Shown: positions 23,089 through 34,949, numbered from the stretch's first letter. The stretch: DNA of 64,000 nt from Synaphobranchus kaupii (GCA_029718625.1 CM056378.1:64193027-64257026), one strand, 5' to 3'. Notes: generated from the sequence alone by a model not told the origin. Numbers and translations are program-made.

Positions 23089-23974
23089 CATTCAACTGTA
23101 TGAACATAAGATAAAACGTGATGTATTGCACAGGCTACATATCGCAAGATTAAATATTGTTTTGAAAGGCCCGGGTTAATGTTAAGCACTTAAGGTTGTG
23201 TTTCCTTAACAATAACAAACAAATTGAATAATAGGGGAAACAAAAGCTTCAGAAATATTATGTTTACATGCTTAACTATAAGCTTTTTTTTAAATTTTTT
23301 TATTTTTATTTTTTTAAATGTAAAATTTTTTAGGGCACCACCTGGTAAAAAAAATAAACCCAACGCCTATGTTTGTTATAATAGACGTTGTATTGCTTGT
23401 TTGATTCAAATACTAGTTAGGCCTACTCTTGTATTCTATAACACAATTTGCTTCACGATTAAAAAAACATTCTTACTGCTCATGTAGCCAATGTAGCCTA
23501 CAAATTATTTTCTTGTGTATTATGAGTTAATTAGCCCCCATTGTTACGCAATCATTCAGAACGTTCAGTTATGGATATTCAAAACACACCTGTACGTGTC
23601 TTGCTACAATGACAGTTGTCATCTTATCAATTCCGTATCTTTTAATACCTGCTTTCAATTTGTACTAAAATGCACCCGCAAATACCTTTCAAAAACCTCC
23701 TTTCAAGCTTAGTAAATTATTTTGCACGTGCTAAAGTAATCTATTTGCATGACCACCTCCCACTATTTCAGGAAATAATGTAGGGATGCCCAATTTTGAA
23801 TATTCATTCAGGCTAACCTGCAAAAATGAGAAATTAACATATCTTTTTAGCATGCGCAATCCTCTTTACACCTCGTTAGTAGATCACCTCAGACGATTTT
23901 TTGCAGGTGGTAACAGTTCTACATGTGTTTTTGTACACGCAAACCTTTAGTAAATCGAAACCCATGATTATCAT
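23089..23974. other. unassigned AT-rich sequence
   Basis: No gene is seen. The segment at about 23705-23965 (GTGCTAAAG, CACGCAAACC, TTTAGTAAATC) shares words with the palindromic MITE at 25599-25777 and may be a diverged relative. Confidence 0.4.
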
Positions 23975-24233
23975 ACTTCATTCTTACCACACAACATAAT
24001 TACCGTACACTATTGGTACCATACACCGTGATTATCATACACCATTAAGACTATACACCATTACTATTATACACCATTATTCCATACACTTGTATTACCA
24101 TACACTATTAGTACCGTACACCATGACTGGCATACACCATTATTATCATACACCATGATTACAATACACCATTATCACTATACACTATAATTGTCATACA
24201 CCATTATTACCATACACCATGGTTACTGTACAT
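23975..24233. repeat. minisatellite, (A/T)TACCATACACCAT unit, left part
   Basis: About 15 imperfect copies of a 14-17 base unit such as ATTATCATACACC run to 24233, where a hAT element interrupts. The array resumes at 26233. Confidence 0.92.
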
Positions 24234-24701
24234 CAGGCCTATTCCATTGGCGGCCCAGCAAACTTTAGTGGCCCATAAGTAGGTTAATTAATTTAAGTTA
24301 ACAGTATTGTAATTAGCCTAAATAGTTAGCTTTAGCACAGCCCTTAGACTGTGTGGTCTAAGAACTAAAAACAAGAAAATTGCTTTCCTCCGATCACAGA
24401 GAAGCAGAACACTCAGCAAATCCAATTGGACAAACAGCCAATCAGAGGGGGACATTTCCTAAAAAGCAAAGGAAGTGATCACTTCCATTCACGAGGGGAA
24501 ATTTGTACTCGAGCTTGCCGACATGCAGTTATCCCTAGCTTTGAGACAGGAGTTTCGAGGTGCATGCAATATTTTTGGAGTGATGTCAACATCCACCAGT
24601 TCCCTAACAATAAGAAGGTTGCGATCTTTGTTCTCAGTTTGGCTCAACTTACACCTGTGAATCCAGCTTCTCGCACATGAACTCAATAAACAACAGCAGT
24701 C

Positions 24702-25472
24702 TGTCATGGGTTCTCAGTCTGCCCTTCTCCCGGTGGCCACTTCTCCTTTGAGCACTTGTTTAGCATCCTCTTTCTTTTGTTTTTGTGATCCGGCCCGTGT
24801 TTTCGCTTGTCTTGCTACTCAGGGTTTTCACCTGTGCTGCATTTCTGCCTTCTATTTATACCTCGCATCTTCCTCATTCGGCACTTCCAGATTGTCTTTT
24901 GTTTTGACAAGAAAAGCCGGTACAGTATAGGACAGACAGCTGGAGTTGGACCACTTTGCCCTCAACATAAAATTGTTGACGCAACGCGGGACTTGACTCG
25001 GATGTCTTAAGAGTTTTAGGAATTCTCCTCCTCTTAAAAAACTCTCTGTCTTTGTTTTGTGAGTTTACCTGTCTCTCTAGTGTGAGGCAGGACTCTTTGC
25101 TGTTTGTTTTTTTTCCCTCTTTGTAATACTGCTTTCATTTACGAGAGCGATAGGTTGTTTCCTTGGTTGTTCTATTTTCTAAGCGCTCCAGCCCTTGAGC
25201 CTTTTTCGCCCACTTCGGGTTGTTATTTGTTTGTGGCGTTTCATCTCTCTTTTTGAGAGTCTGCTCTAAACTCTTGTGTCTACGAGTTTGCCGGCTGCTA
25301 CAGGTTTTGCATTATCCCTTTGTGCCAGTCTCCCTCTAGTATTCTCACTACATGAGAGAGGGAATCTGTTTCTTTTCTGTGTTTGTGTCCCCCCTACGAA
25401 GTTCGCTTAGTTTAGTCGTGTTTTTCCTAAAGCACTTTCAGATCCCTACTGTCGCGACCCAGTCCCCTTACA
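24702..25472 (+). mobile_element. solo LTR with perfect 5-bp target duplication
   Basis: It starts TGTCATGG at 24702 and ends CCCTTACA at 25472, with CAGTC at 24697-24701 and again at 25473-25477. A TATTTATACCTC box near 24855 is a likely promoter. The sequence matches the LTR at 6339-7037 in several blocks. No internal region remains. Confidence 0.87.
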
Positions 25473-25598
25473 CAGTCACCATTGCCTTTGGATTGTGTTG
25501 ACATCTTATGAGCCAAAAGTCACTGCTCTCATGAAAAACAAAAAATCACTTCCCCCATGAAAACAGGCATGTCCACATGTATTTTACTCGTTCTTGGG

Positions 25599-25777
25599 GC
25601 CTGATTTCCTATGACATTTAGCGGGTGCAAAACCTTTTAGCACACGCAAAACCAATAATATGACAAATGATTCATGGTATTTGTTTTGCACCAATCATTG
25701 GTTTTGTTATTTTTCTAAGTAAGTTTTGCGTGTGCTAAAAGTGTTTGCACCCGCTAAAGGTCTTAGTAAATCAGGCC
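25599..25777. mobile_element. palindromic MITE, 179 bp
   Basis: The ends GGCCTGATTTCCTA and TTAGTAAATCAGGCC are inverted repeats. The inner blocks GCGGGTGCAAAACCTTTTAG and CTAAAAGTGTTTGCACCCGC continue the pairing, as do AGCACACGCAAAACC and its complement. A perfect CTTGG duplication flanks it (25594-25598 and 25778-25782). It has no coding capacity. Confidence 0.88.
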
Positions 25778-26232
25778 CTTGGTGTTTTGTTTTATTTCAT
25801 TATTTTAGAAATATACCTGAAAAAAACAACAATCTGATTTTAAATGTAGAGAAATGATGGGCTACCATTGTAGGCTACCTATCACCATAATGTGGGGAAA
25901 ATTAGGAGAGATTTAATCACACATGTGCCAGTGATTTAAAATGAATGCTTTTTATGACTTGATAGCATGAACATGGGTCACATTTATTGGAAGCACTTTG
26001 TGATGTGTCTGGGTAAGATATTTGCCTTTAACTGAATTTAAAAATATTTATTAATCTAAAACGTACAGTACAGTATCCTTATGTCAGACACTGCCACAAA
26101 TTTGACATATGTTTTTTGTTACTACATTCCTTTGCATTTGTTTAAAAATTGTCATTACCAAAAGCTAAAAATTGCTTTAAATAGCCTTCTGAACATTTCT
26201 GGCCCATTTCAATTTGTAATTGAATAGCCCTG

Positions 26233-26285
26233 CCATACACCATATTTACCATACACCATGATTACCGTACACTATTATTATACTG
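26233..26285. repeat. minisatellite, (A/T)TACCATACACCAT unit, right part
   Basis: Three further copies of the unit found at 23975-24233. The array was one block before the hAT insertion. Confidence 0.88.
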
Positions 26286-26733
26286 GTAAAATAAAGTGTG
26301 CTGAAACCCCCAAAATGGTGGCAACTGAGTTTTAATAAAATTGAATGATATGCATATTCAGGAGTAATTAACATGTTTCATTATTCATCCTGAACTTTCT
26401 AAAATTAGCATATTATGCAGTGTGCATTTTTAAAAAACTGTTGAGCTTTTCAATTGTAGTCTTATAATCTAACCACTTATTTCACATATCACTGATATAC
26501 CCATGTCACATCATGTGATCAACACTTCAGTTTATAAATAATAATTAAAAAATGATTTATACTTTTAAAAAAATATGTATTGCATGTTCAGACATATGCA
26601 TTCTGCTGTATATTAACATTTGATCAGTTAGGCTTCTTTCACAATTAATGCTGGAGTGAGTGATTCTATCTCAATGCTGTATGGTACTGTCTCTGGTCTC
26701 CGCACATTAATGCTGTTTTCTCCTCTCTTTCAG

Positions 26734-27110
26734 GGCTGCTATGAGAAGTTCAAGGACTGGTTCGAGGATAACTTCCTGAGTGCAGGAGTAGGGATGATTG
26801 GCCTTTGCATCATTGAGGTATTGTGCCTGTCTCCTTAACCATTTCAATGCCAAACTACAATAGGCCACGGTGTGTAACTTCAATGAAAAAAACAAATACG
26901 TTAACATCTGTGTAGGTTCTGTGCAGGAGTCTATAATAATTAATCTCTCTCTGGTTATATGGGTCTATGGGTTTCTGGGTTTGTGGGCAGGTCTTATAGG
27001 TTCAGCTGTAATACTGAATTCATCTGTGGGTTTGTGGACAGGTCCTGGGCATGTGTTTTTCTATGACCCTGTTCTGCCACATCAGCCGGTCCGGACTGGG
27101 CTACAAGTAG
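26734..27110 (+). CDS. tetraspanin, last two exons (host gene, partial)
   Basis: Exon 26734-26817 follows TCTCTTTCAG and encodes 28 residues starting GCYEKFKDWFEDNFL, then the start of the fourth membrane helix (GVGMIGLCIIE), and ends at donor GAG|GTATTG. Exon 27042-27110 follows TTGTGGACAG in the same phase (0) and encodes VLGMCFSMTLFCHISR, a short basic tail and TAG. The GCY/GC-x-K start after the large extracellular loop, the fourth helix and a short cytosolic tail are the standard tetraspanin C-terminus. Tetraspanins organise membrane microdomains with integrins and other partners. Both exons are intact with good splice sites, so this is a live gene rather than a retrocopy. Earlier exons were not found in the window and may lie upstream of it. 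The exact paralogue is not determined. Confidence 0.9.
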
Positions 27111-27239
27111 GAGAACCTTCCCTCTCTTCGACAGCTGCACTGAAGTCAAGGAGTACCTGTTTGGGCTTTCAGTGAAATGGCAGATCTTTCATTTAACTGT
27201 AATCATCTTCATTAAACAGCAATAGAAATGTTAGATACT

Positions 27240-27425
27240 GTTTATTGCACGGTATCCTTGGAACTGGTATATTCTTGTTATTACGCTGTAATGTGTTAGG
27301 AGGTGTTATATCCTAATTATTAGACTGTGATAGAAATGTTATATCCTAGTTGTTATATTGTGATATTTGTTACATCCTGGTTGTTACACTGTACAGAAAT
27401 ATTATATCCTGTTATTAACAATGCA
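27240..27425. repeat. degenerate tandem repeat, TTATATCCTAGTTGTTA unit
   Basis: Four to five copies of a 35-45 base unit (GTTATATCCTAATTATTAGACTGTGATAGAAAT and variants, shown here in part) lie just after the tetraspanin stop, probably in its 3' UTR or downstream. Confidence 0.65.
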
Positions 27426-27639
27426 TAACTTTCATTATATATCTGCCTTTAATGAATGTAACAATAATTAAATAATATAAACTTTTGTATTACAAATTAC
27501 ATTATAATGATGTAAGGTAATATTGTCCTAATTGGTCTGTGTTTGGCAGACTACTCACTATCAAGGTAATGTTGAACTGATAGACCATTAACAGGCTCAG
27601 TATTTAATTTGAATTTAATTTCGTGCCCATATACTCCTC

Positions 27640-28230
27640 AGCTTTATACCCCTGTGATTCCCAAGTAATCAGATCATGCTCCTGTCATTCTCATGTAATC
27701 ATCTTCATGCACTTTTGTTTATTTTGTAGCATCATACTCATGTGATTCTCACATAAACAGCTTCTTGCTCCTGTGATTTTCATGTAATCAGCTTCATCCA
27801 CTTGTGGTTCTGATGTCACTTCATCCTCCTGTGATTCTCATGTAATCAGCTTCATCCTCCTGTGGTTCTGATGTTGCTTCATACACTCTGTGATTCTCAA
27901 GTAATCAGCTTCATACTCCTGTGATTCTCATGTAATCAGCTTCATACTCCTGCAGCTACATACTCCTGCAATAAAAATAGTATGCAATTCTTTTCACACC
28001 TCTGCTGTAATACCATTACTTAGGATTAGTGGGCAGCTGCTCACGGCCTGCCCACTAATGTCTATGGTAGGGGAAATACTGCTCCTGTGATTCTCATGTA
28101 ATCAGCTTTATACTCCTGTGATTGTCATGTAATCAGCTTCATACACCTGTGATTCTCATGTAATCCGCTTCAAATTCCTGTGATTGTCATGTAAACAGCT
28201 TCATTTTCCTGTGATTCTCCTGTTGATAAA
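27640..28230. repeat. 31-bp minisatellite, CTCCTGTGATTCTCATGTAA unit
   Basis: About 15 imperfect copies of a unit of about 31 bases (CTCCTGTGATTCTCATGTAA followed by TCAGCTTCATA) run through this region. An unrelated piece of about 110 bases with a hairpin (AGTGGGCAGCTGCTCACGGC and GCCCACT) interrupts them near 27965-28078. It lies 0.5-1.1 kb after the tetraspanin stop. Confidence 0.9.
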
Positions 28231-28777
28231 TCCTGTTATGAATCACTTTGGATGAGATCATTTGGCAAATGAATGTACAATATTTCAGTCAGTGTATATG
28301 ATGAGACACAAGAGATGTGTTTTTGTTTTTGAAACCCTGATTTTATTTTCAGGATAAGATTAATCCTTTCATTAATCACAGTACATGTTATCATGTTATA
28401 CTATTAATAACAAAAAACGATGTTTTAAGTGTCAAGTTTGGCTTGGTCAAAAGCCGCAAAAGATAGGAAATTCTACTGTATTTCAAACAACATGTACTCA
28501 TCACTGGGCAGATTGGTTCAAACCTTCTCTCAAAGAGCATAATTCATACTCTTAGAGTATGTGCTGCCACCCATGATAGTGACCTGTACAAAAAAACATT
28601 GTATTTCCCTACTGCAGTTTTATGTTGGCTATTTCTCTATTCCTCTTATGCCTCATAACAATATTGATAGCTAACGTGATAATATAGGTAGGTAGCTTTT
28701 GAAAGGTGGATCTAAATCTTTCAATCTGTTTACATTTCAAATGCTTTTTACAAGTATTCTAAAGCTATCTAAAGCTA
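28231..28777. other. unassigned AT-rich sequence
   Basis: No gene, repeat end or RNA motif is recognised. It may hold the end of the tetraspanin transcript, but no single polyadenylation site stands out. Confidence 0.4.
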
Positions 28778-29075
28778 CAGTTGAAGTCGGATGTTTTCAT
28801 ACACTTAGGTTGAAGTCATTAAAACTCATTTTTAACCACTCCACAGATTTCATGTCAGCAAACTATAGTGTTGGCAAGTCAGTTAGGACATCTACTTTGT
28901 GCATGACACAAGTAATTTTTCCAACAATTGTTTACAGCAGATTATTTCACAATTCCAGTGGGCCAGAAGTTTACATACACTAAGTTGACTGTACCTTTAA
29001 ATTTTTCGCATATCCTTTGGCTTTGCATGCCATGTCTTCCTGATGTCTGTGACCCAACAACATCAAAAGACTCTT
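28778..29075 (+). mobile_element. Sleeping-Beauty-type MITE, left half, joined to a hAT-like element
   Basis: After TA, the sequence CAGTTGAAGTCGG with TTCATACACTTAGG and the later CAGAAGTTTACATACACTAA give the inverted/direct repeat layout of salmonid-type Tc1 ends (two binding-site-like repeats about 165 bases apart). It matches 49880-50195. It stops at GACTCTT (29075), where the hAT-like element begins. Confidence 0.9.
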
Positions 29076-31006
29076 GGGGCCTATCTTACACCCGGCGCGA
29101 AGCAGCGCTAACCCAAACGCAAGTGTCTTTGCTATCTTACACCCGGCGCTAGGTTCATAATAATGCCTAGCGCTTACATCCTTTAACTAGCATATATTCT
29201 TGCGCCCATTACAAGTGAACTGGGCGTGTTGGTCTTAAGATGAGGAGTGGCCAGGATTCTTTTTGGCGTATTGCTATCTTGAGCCAGCAGAAAGCGCTTG
29301 CGCTAGAACCACCACAAACCTGGTCTAAAGTCATGTCGCAGTTGTTTACATGTTATTTTAACGGCGCATATAAGTGCGTCTACATAGGCGTGTGCACAAC
29401 GCGCGTAGCCTCCTGTCTGTTACACACAGGGGCGCGCACAAGCATGACTAAAATATCTAGATCACAATGTGAAATATTATTATTGTGTAGGCTATATCAA
29501 AAATGCATAATAATAAAAGGTTCCATAGGTCCACATACCTTTCCCTCAGCTAAGGGAAACGATGCCACATTACATTGCTCTCAGCACACTCCATCAACAT
29601 CCAGGCGATGTGTGATGGTACGGGACAATGGCTATACATTAAAAAGGAGCTGAAAACACCTATATCAGGCCTAATGCACGAATTGTCATTTACACCTAAT
29701 GCGTAAATTGTCATTCAATGGAAAACTCGCACACTGCAATAGACGGACATTTGCGTTCTGAAAATGCGCTTCAGACGTCATTACAATACAGCTCTGTTTA
29801 TCTAGGAATACAGCCTGTAAGTAAATAGAATGGTTTGTGACTGAAAAAAGTTCAAAACCTTGTCCAGTGAATATTGCTTTTATTGTTTTTCAAATAGCCT
29901 AGGCTACAGCGGATTTGCTGTGCAAGGTTTTTTTCGATAGCCTATGGTTAAAAAACGGAGATAAATGTCATCATGTTAACTGAATTGTAACCTTAGCTAT
30001 TCTTTGTCCTTCATATTTTTTTAATTACAGTGACAAGGTTTCCATACCCTCAGCTTATTAAAACCCCGCTGATTTCACCTGTTATTCCATAACTGAACAA
30101 AAGATTTTAAAGAGACCTAAGCGTCTAATTAGAAACGAAATTTGCAGCACGTTATACAATTAATTTACAATTAATTTTAATTCCATTATCTGCAATGTGC
30201 GCTTTACGGGAGCAGGTCTGTTTCCCCTGCTGTAAATCACACTTTTCACGGTCTTCCTGGGAAAGTGGATCGTATTACGCTACCAGTAAAACAGGTTGGT
30301 CACATTTCCATAAGCAGGACATTATAAAACAAGGGAAAATATTCTGAACGTATGGGTTGCCAACCTGACAGATTTATTGTATTTAGTGTCATCATTAAGG
30401 CAAAATAACGTTATTTATGTTATTAATCAAAATTAGAATGCAGGTAGCCTAATGAACTTTGGATGAAGCTTGAACATGAGTTCATTGCATAATCAAACGA
30501 AATTCGTTAAACAAGCAGGCTAATTTGGCGTTTTCTAAGGTGAGACAGAAGCAATTGGTCGCTTATTCTCAGCTGTTGCAGGTGCTTTTAACGAAATTTA
30601 ACCGCATATATTTTGTAAACAGCACTGTCAGGAATTATCGGGAACTCATAATGGTTAGCCCGAATAATATTGATCATAGGCTACTTTTGATCCATATAGC
30701 CTATTCCTTGATTGCACTAAACCCGCACAAGCATTTCTGTTTCGCCATCATAAGCAATCCGCAAAGGTGGAAAAGCAGGCTTTTAAAGGGAATGGGATAT
30801 GACATTTTGATTGGTTTATTGCATGTCACGCCCAAGACACACCTATAATTAATGAAGAGACTAGGTTCAGCCCAGTTGCACCTTGCGCCGTGCTTAGCGC
30901 CCAAAAAACACGCCGCTAAAATAGCAAAAGTGGGCTTGGACACGCCCTAAATGGACTTAGCGCCATGCACTTAGACCAAGCGCCAAAATCGCCAAGATAG
31001 GGCCCC
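29076..31006 (+). mobile_element. hAT-like DNA element, copy 2, with both ends
   Basis: It starts GGGGCCTATCTTACACCCGG and ends with the complement of GGGGCCCTATCTTGGCGA, an imperfect terminal repeat of about 14 bases over 1.93 kb. Several GC-rich sub-repeats (CACCCGGCGC, AAGCGCTTGCGC) lie near the ends. No transposase ORF is seen; the 107-codon ORF at 30525-30848 has no domain. No clear flanking duplication was found. Confidence 0.75.
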
Positions 31007-31129
31007 TGATCTCTAAAATCAGGAGGCAAAAAGTCAAGTTTTTTACATTTATTATGAATGAATAATTTATTGAAAGTAGCACTTTGAAATTCATTGAAAT
31101 TAACATTGTAATGTGTGATGGAAATAAAT

Positions 31130-31189
31130 AAATAAATAAAATAAATAAATAAAGTGTCATTGAAATAGATAAATTAATATTTTTTATTT

Positions 31190-31220
<31 letters not shown>

Positions 31221-31222
31221 GA
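31130..31222. repeat. (AATA)n and (TTA)n simple repeats
   Basis: Runs of AAATA/ATAAA (31126-31152) and TTA (31196-31222). Confidence 0.85.
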
Positions 31223-31343
31223 TTACTATAATAGATTACTAAAATAGATATAATAATAATAATAACAAACATTGAACAGAGCATAACATTGAGTGCAATC
31301 ACTAAAACGGTGCAAGTAGTTTTTGTACAGTAGTTAAGTAGTT

Positions 31344-33209
31344 TCAGTCACACAGTTCACAAATGAAACCCTCCCCGATCTGGTTTGTACACTCCTCATG
31401 AGCCCACTTTTGGCATTCCTCACACCTGATCCAATTCCCTCCACTGACTGAGAATAACTCAATATATGCAATATATGCATTCTGCATCCCCTTCTTCCAC
31501 ATTTTCTTTCTTCCCCTTCTTTGATGGAGCAGGCCTCTTCATAGGCCTCTTGTTGGCTGCCTTCTTTGCTTTGGCCATTTTTTCTTTGGCCGTTTCCTCT
31601 AACACCCTCTTATTGGGAGAGGCAGTCAGGACAGTGGCAGACTCTGCCTTCCTTTTACGAGGCCTTGCCTCCTGGAGCCTTGGCCTTGGGGACAACTCCA
31701 GCAGGATTGTGGAGGCTGATTCAGTATCAGGACCATTGTCACCAGGGCACTGTGACGGCTTCGGGATCCCCTTGGCAGAGGTAGATGGTTGTGGAGTGTC
31801 TACATTGAAAAGAAATAACAATAACAACAACCACAAATTAATGTTATTACAATAAACACAATTACAATATTACAATAAACACTACAGTAGACTACTGTAT
31901 GCTACTTTAATCTGCTGCTTTAAAAAACGTCTTTCCCTGAAATGATATGAGAACATTGTATTTTCTTACCAACATCTGGATTCTGCTCAATTGTAGGAGC
32001 AGGCTCCTCGGTCACCTCTGCTGCCACAAATCCTCCTCCTGGAACACGTCCTTGTTAAAAGGCCATAACCCACAGGCCCTGAAGCCCACCACCCCTTTCT
32101 CCACATTGGCTGCCTTGTTATAGGCCTGTGAAAATAGGCCAGCCATTTGATACACATCGAACCTCTTCCCAGGGTGTGTCGTCATCCAACTGTCGGCCGC
32201 TCTGTTGTACTCTGCTTTGAGACTCTTGAAGAGTGTACGATCAAGAGGTTGCATCCGGTGGCTGGAGTGAGGTGGGAGTGTAATAAGGATGATGCTGCGT
32301 TCTCTTGCCAGAAGGACGGCATCCAGGATTTTGTGGGAATGATGGCCATCTAAGAGCAGGATGTGAGGCCGATCTAGGGTGCATCCCACACTGACACAAA
32401 AATGAGTGAGCCAGTCAACAAAAAGGCTGCTGTCAACCCAGAATCAGAGACTCCGCCAATGGACCAGCAGGTGCTCCGTTGAGCAGGAGGTTATTCATCC
32501 TCTTCCGAGGAAAGACAAACATAGGTGGCACATATTGTCCCGCAGCACTCATTGCGCAAACCACTGTGACATTAAAGCCCCGCTCGGCACTTGTCATCCG
32601 TGAGACCTGTCTAGTCCCCTTTGTTGCCACCACTGGCTGAGGTTTCTGCACATTCTGAATGCCAGTTTCATCCATATTCCAAATATTTGTGGGGCCAAAA
32701 TGACTGAAACGTTTCAGCTCCTCCTCATAAACATTAAAAAACTGCAACACCTTCGGCTTGTTAAAACCGACGGCCCTTGCCAGACTGGTAGCTTGCGGGA
32801 CACGCACTGATAGTGTAGGGTGTCGCTCCATAAACCCATAGAACCAGTCCATCCCTGCCAGTTTGGAATCAGGGTTGAAGGAATGATCCACTCCACACCG
32901 CTCGGCCAAATCATAAGCCAGCTTTTGGACATCTTTTCGTGTTAATCCAAAAAGTGCCTTCTCCATTATTTGGATATGATGCGCAAGGTCACTTTCAAAA
33001 GATGAGGACAAAACTGGCTTTCTCCCCATGCAGATATGCCCTGGCTTCCGTACCTTCTCATTCCTGTGCCACCTCAAGGTCTTGGCTGGCACATTAAACA
33101 TGCGCGATGCTCCCTTTAAGCTCCCTCCATTCTCAATAGCTTTGAGAGCATTTCGAAGTGCCTGCCCCCCATAGCTACCGCAGTTCGTGTGTTTCTTGTA
33201 GTTTCTCAT
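31344..33209 (-). pseudogene. Tigger/pogo-type (CENP-B/Jerky family) transposase
   Basis: The protein would cut and paste its element at TA. Exon 1 starts near 33209 with a psq-like helix-turn-helix (ALRNALKAIENGGSLKGASR). A CENP-B-type second DNA-binding domain follows (GMDWFYGFMERHPTLSVR). The DDE-1 catalytic region has aspartates in NIWNMDETGIQN, LLLDGHHSH and MQPLDRTLF, the last two separated by 35 residues (DD35D). One-base frameshifts occur near 32440 and near 32030. An intron of about 170 bases (GTAAGAA donor near 31968, TTCAATGTAG acceptor near 31801) precedes exon 2, which is basic and rich in Lys/Ala/Pro. Exon 2 ends in a PHD-like zinc finger, whose CX2C, WAHEEC and CELC pieces are shifted by another frame break near 31470. 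The three frameshifts make it inactive, but the overall layout is complete. Confidence 0.9.
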
Positions 33210-34219
33210 CTGTAAAGCAAAAAGTCAAATGTTAGGAACTCCGAAGAGCGAGTTCAATTGGTTACAATTTAGGTACATTGGCCATTTTAAATGGTCTTGT
33301 ACCTAAAAAGACCCACGTAACTAACGTTACGGTTAGTCCATGAAATTAGATAGCACGCTAGTTATAAATGCACAGCGCCTGTTGCCAAACTGGCCAAACC
33401 CAAGATATCTACAGGTAACTAGCAATAACAGCAGCTCGGTGATAAATACCGACCTGTGTCTTCACGACATGAACATATAACCATGCAGCAAGACCTTTTA
33501 CCTTTTATATCTCATGACCAACTTGCTAAAATGGTCGGTGTCCATTCTACATTGTTAGCACATTTATTACCAAGCCAGCATTATGCTATGTTCGCTGTCA
33601 CTTGCATAACTTAGTATTAAATTCTAACGTTATTTGATATTAGGTCAAAATAGTCTTTCAGTATGTTTTCTGTCATGCTTAGCCCACCTACTCCATTTGC
33701 TTCAAAACTGCAGCTATTACGGTCAAAGCTGTCTTCATTCAATTGAGTACCAAACTTATATGATGAGATATGAGCCAGCATAATATACTTACTATATTGA
33801 ATACATATTACACATATTTACACCAAACTGCTTCGGTAGCTCAGTGTTGATGTAACTAAGATATTCGATGTCAAACAAGTGTCCTTCATTATCCATTTCA
33901 GCTTCTGCAATTACAAGTTGATGTTGATTTCTTTTGCAATATTGAATATTCTGCCCCAGTGTTGTGTGCGCACCTGAACTGTGACACTGCTGAGAAACCG
34001 GTTTATAGGCTGTTAAAACTGATTTATACTTCGTAAAACAACACCTGTGAGCCAGATTTTCTGTCCCATTGACGTAATTTGGAACGTCTCACAGGCTGTG
34101 AGCCACTTGTCTCATACATCCCAAATTTTCTAGCGGCTCACACTGCGTCATGAATGTCTCACATCTTTGATTGGTTGACTGGCCTGGGGATACGGAGCGT
34201 TCTGAATTGCTAAGGAATA
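33210..34219. other. unassigned, upstream part of the Tigger element and flank
   Basis: No gene is seen. The Tigger element's outer ends were not resolved. The 3' part (34030-34210) contains repeated TGTGAGCCA/GTCTCACA words with no known role. Confidence 0.4.
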
Positions 34220-34221
34220 TA

Positions 34222-34947
34222 CAGTTGAAGTAGAAGGTTTACGTACACCTTAACCAAATCCATTTAAACTTAGTCTTTCACAATTCCTGACATTTAATCC
34301 AAGTAAACATTCCCTGTCTTAGGTCAGTTAGGATCGCAACTTTATTTTAAGAATGTGAAATGTCTAATATATGAATAATAGCAGAGAATATTATTTATTT
34401 CAGCTTTTATTTCTTTTATCACAGAATGCATCTCCTTCCTGAGCGGTATGACGGCTGCGTGCTACTATGGTGTTTATACTTGCGTACTATTGTTTGTACA
34501 GATGAACGTGGTACGTTCAGACGTTTGCTCCCAAGGATGAACCAGACTTGTGGAGGTCCACAATTTTCTGATTCTTTTGATTTTCCCATGATGTCAAGCA
34601 AAGAGGCACTGAGTTTGAAGGTAGGCCTTAAAATACATCCACAGGTACACCTCCAATTGACTAAAATAATGTCAATTAGCCTATCAAAAGTTTCTAAAGC
34701 CATGACATCATTTTCCGGAATTTTCCAAGCTGTTTAAAGGCACAGTCAACTTAGTGTATGTAAAGTTCTGACCCACTGGAATTGTGATATAGTGAATTAA
34801 AAGTGAAATAATCTGGCTGTAAACAATTGTTGGAAAAATTACTGTGTCATGCACAAAGTAGATGTCCTAACTGACTTGCCAACACTATAGTTTGCTAAAA
34901 TGAAATCTGTGGAGATCTAAGTGTATGTAAACTTCCGACTTCAACTG
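34222..34947. mobile_element. Sleeping-Beauty-type Tc1 element, internally deleted (726 bp)
   Basis: The element lies between TA dinucleotides with CAGTTGAAG at the left and the complement CTTCAACTG at the right. The right arm keeps the full inverted/direct repeat layout (CATGCACAAAGTAGATGTCC, AACAATTGTTGGAAAAATTA). The left arm is diverged after 35 bases and is replaced by unrelated sequence up to about 34415. Only the N-terminal part of the transposase remains. Confidence 0.88.
34419..34589 (-). pseudogene. Tc1-type transposase N-terminal fragment
   Basis: From ATG at 34589 the minus strand gives MGKSKE, then a [15 protein letters not shown] helix-turn-helix piece and QPSYRSGRR, the nuclear-localisation-like linker. 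In an intact family member about 280 more residues with the DDE triad would follow; here the element is deleted after RRCIL. A segment in the first helix ([15 protein letters not shown]) differs from the usual sequence, which suggests compensating frameshifts or gene conversion. Confidence 0.88.
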
Positions 34948-34949
34948 TA

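Larger units (their letters stand above)
24234..26232. mobile_element. hAT-type element, non-autonomous, inserted in the minisatellite
   Basis: The left end CAGGCCTATTCCATTGGCGG and the right end (complement CAGGGCTATTCAATTACAAA) form imperfect terminal inverted repeats of the CAGGG type seen in hAT elements. The flanking octamers CTGTACAT and CCATACAC agree at five of eight positions, in keeping with an old 8-bp duplication within the array. No transposase domain is recognised; the ORFs near 24426-24680 have no motif. Two later insertions lie inside (24702-25472 and 25599-25777). Confidence 0.72.

Noticed and set aside
22183..23189. Several overlapping ORFs of 70-205 codons on both strands
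   Set aside because: They lie in the pyrimidine-rich gypsy LTR. The Cys/Pro/Ser-rich and Gly/Arg-rich translations simply reflect CCTGCC-type repeats.
23975..24233. CRISPR-like array
   Set aside because: The repeat units are contiguous and degenerate with no unique spacers, in a eukaryotic repeat context; it is a minisatellite.
30525..30848. 107-codon ORF as a hAT transposase
   Set aside because: No zinc finger, RNase-H-like or dimerisation motif is visible; the element appears non-autonomous.
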